A stretch of 64,000 bases of DNA from Thozetella sp. PMI_491. Lineage: Eukaryota > Ascomycota > Sordariomycetes > Chaetosphaeriales > Chaetosphaeriaceae. Made by a program: the position numbers and the translations under genes. The notes below the pieces were generated by a model. The model was not told the origin of the DNA. It searched no databases and saw only the letters and a list, made by a program, of their open reading frames with translations. Where the stretch lies: positions 992,001 to 1,056,000 of the forward strand of contig MU270032.1 in assembly GCA_021432635.1 (NCBI GenBank), written 5' to 3'. Within the stretch, counting starts at the first letter, position 1, and every line of letters starts with the position of its first letter. Positions 62,699-64,000 of this stretch are shown in pieces.

Positions 62699-64000
62699 AA
62701 AGGTTAGTATATAACCAGCCCAATACCGTTTACGTACTTCTCAACCCGTTGAGCTGTGTTGAATAGAGGCGTCTCGACTGTACTAATCGCCGCATCTCTG
62801 AAAATAGCTCACAGTGTATTGTTCTGTTCCGTGAGTAATTATCGTGCTCTACTTCCTTGCTTAGGAGATGTCGGATAGGTTTGTGTCGTCCCTGTCATCG
62901 CAGGTAAGTTCGAAAGTCTAAGTAAATGCAGTTCAAAAACGTGCGGTCGCTGGTATGCGCCGTCCCAAGATGACGGGCATGTGTCAGCTCGTAACTGAAA
63001 TGCTCTAGAACGTATGAACTCATGAGATGACTCTGAGGTCAGGCTCTGGATGAAACGTCATGTAGAAGTCGTCCATAGCAGCTGTTACGGCCATCTCGCT
63101 CATGAAACCTATAACCAATCATTTCTTCACGAGTCCAGTCACCAGCGTAGGAGAATACATACAGCTTATCCGTTCCGTCGTGATTTTGGATCCCCCTCCT
63201 CCTCCCCCGCGGCAACAACCCGTACTATATGACGTGAGCCGCTCTCCACTCCCCTGGAGTGAGCCAGGAAATTCAAATTCCTTAGAGCCACACACGGAGA
63301 GGTAGTCTACGTAAGAGGCTTAGTCAGAATACAGACAAACGCATCGCCTACTGTATGTGGCCAGACACCATCGCTGCCCAACGCGACAGTTAACAGAGTG
63401 GTCTGCGGACAATTGAACTGCCAATTTACAGACGAGGCTTGGCGCCAGATATGGCCCCGAACTTGCGATCCCATAGAGCCAGGTTCATTCTCCCGCATGA
63501 AGGCAAATCCACCATCGAACCTCGAGCTCCTATGCCTTGGTCGGAAACCCATGTTGCCCTGGCGCGGGTCATTTACTCGGGAGCCAGGTTGTGTCTCGTT
63601 AATATCTCATGAGCGCCTTGGACGAAAAAACGGCAGACGTGTTCTTGGATTCAAATAAGATGGTGATGCGAGGAGACGTTTACACCGTGATAGCTGGTGG
63701 TCCCCAAGAGCTGTTGCGGCGAAATAGGACGTTTGTAGGGCCGCTTCGTAAGGCGAGACATCCATTGAAGCTGAAACGAGAACCATAGCTAGGTACTCTC
63801 TACGTCCCTCCCTGATTTAGGTAGCGTTTACTCCATTTGGAGTGTGCGGGACCTTGATTCCATCCACTAGGGGACTCCATATTGGCAAGCCAGTTCCCGC
63901 CACTAAGGTCAAGGTACCTGGGGTAGGCAGCGTCGTCTCGAAATATCTATGCTACTTGCAAGGTTGCAGTTGGGAACCCTGTAGCTAGTCCTTGGAGGAG
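62699..64000. other. Right-end intergenic
   Basis: No gene is supported to the window edge. There is a C/T-rich tract at about 63190-63212 and several short frames of random composition. A gene could begin just beyond the edge. Confidence 0.45.

Noticed and set aside
1-64000. CRISPR array, prophage or bacterial operon structure
   Set aside because: No spaced identical repeats, no ribosome-binding sites and many spliceosomal introns; the DNA is fungal nuclear.

Overview
The window looks like an accessory, gene-sparse stretch of a filamentous ascomycete genome (Pezizomycotina, perhaps Sordariomycetes). The reasons are many short GT-AG introns (44-129 bp) with CTRAC-type branch points, Zn2Cys6 regulators, a DUF3433 membrane protein, fungal-type PD-(D/E)XK, AsaB-like and EthD-like families, Thr/Ser/Pro-rich secreted proteins and C-to-T style decay of one gene. 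I rebuilt about 18 genes by joining exons by hand. All splice sites, homologies and domain calls come from reading the sequence and have not been tested by search.

Layout. 1-8.5 kb: the 3' part of an ankyrin-repeat gene, a badly decayed GH106-like rhamnosidase pseudogene, and a large coiled-coil/TPR-like protein with a polyglutamine tail. 8.7-11.7 kb: no convincing gene, but an 82-bp tandem duplication. 11.7-17 kb: a secreted Thr/Lys-repeat protein and an SDR oxidoreductase. 17.3-32.7 kb: a full-length ABCB-type exporter, a Zn2Cys6 regulator, an AsaB/CmcJ-like oxygenase, a PhyH-type Fe(II)/2-oxoglutarate dioxygenase, a glutathione S-transferase-like protein and a PD-(D/E)XK nuclease-like protein. 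32.7-35 kb: no gene seen. 35-38.6 kb: two unusual secreted proteins, one built of repeated cysteine modules on symmetric phase-1 exons and one Pro/Ser/Gly-rich with three Kex2-like dibasic sites. 40-48 kb: a cytochrome P450, a compact beta-carbonic anhydrase, a regulator-like protein without a zinc cluster, and a secreted M28 aminopeptidase. 48.7-53.6 kb: an EthD-like/dimeric alpha-beta barrel protein, a 17beta-HSD12-type SDR and a Zn2Cys6 regulator. 55-62.7 kb: a 1239-aa DUF3433 membrane protein, another Zn2Cys6 regulator with a split zinc cluster, and an alpha/beta-hydrolase.

How the genes may work together. The exporter, regulator, two dioxygenase-type enzymes, GST and P450 resemble the tailoring, transport and control part of a secondary-metabolite cluster, but no PKS, NRPS, terpene cyclase or DMATS backbone is visible. 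Either the backbone lies outside the window, or the substrate is made by something not recognised here. The EthD-like/SDR/regulator group may be a second small unit. These pathway links are inference from proximity only.
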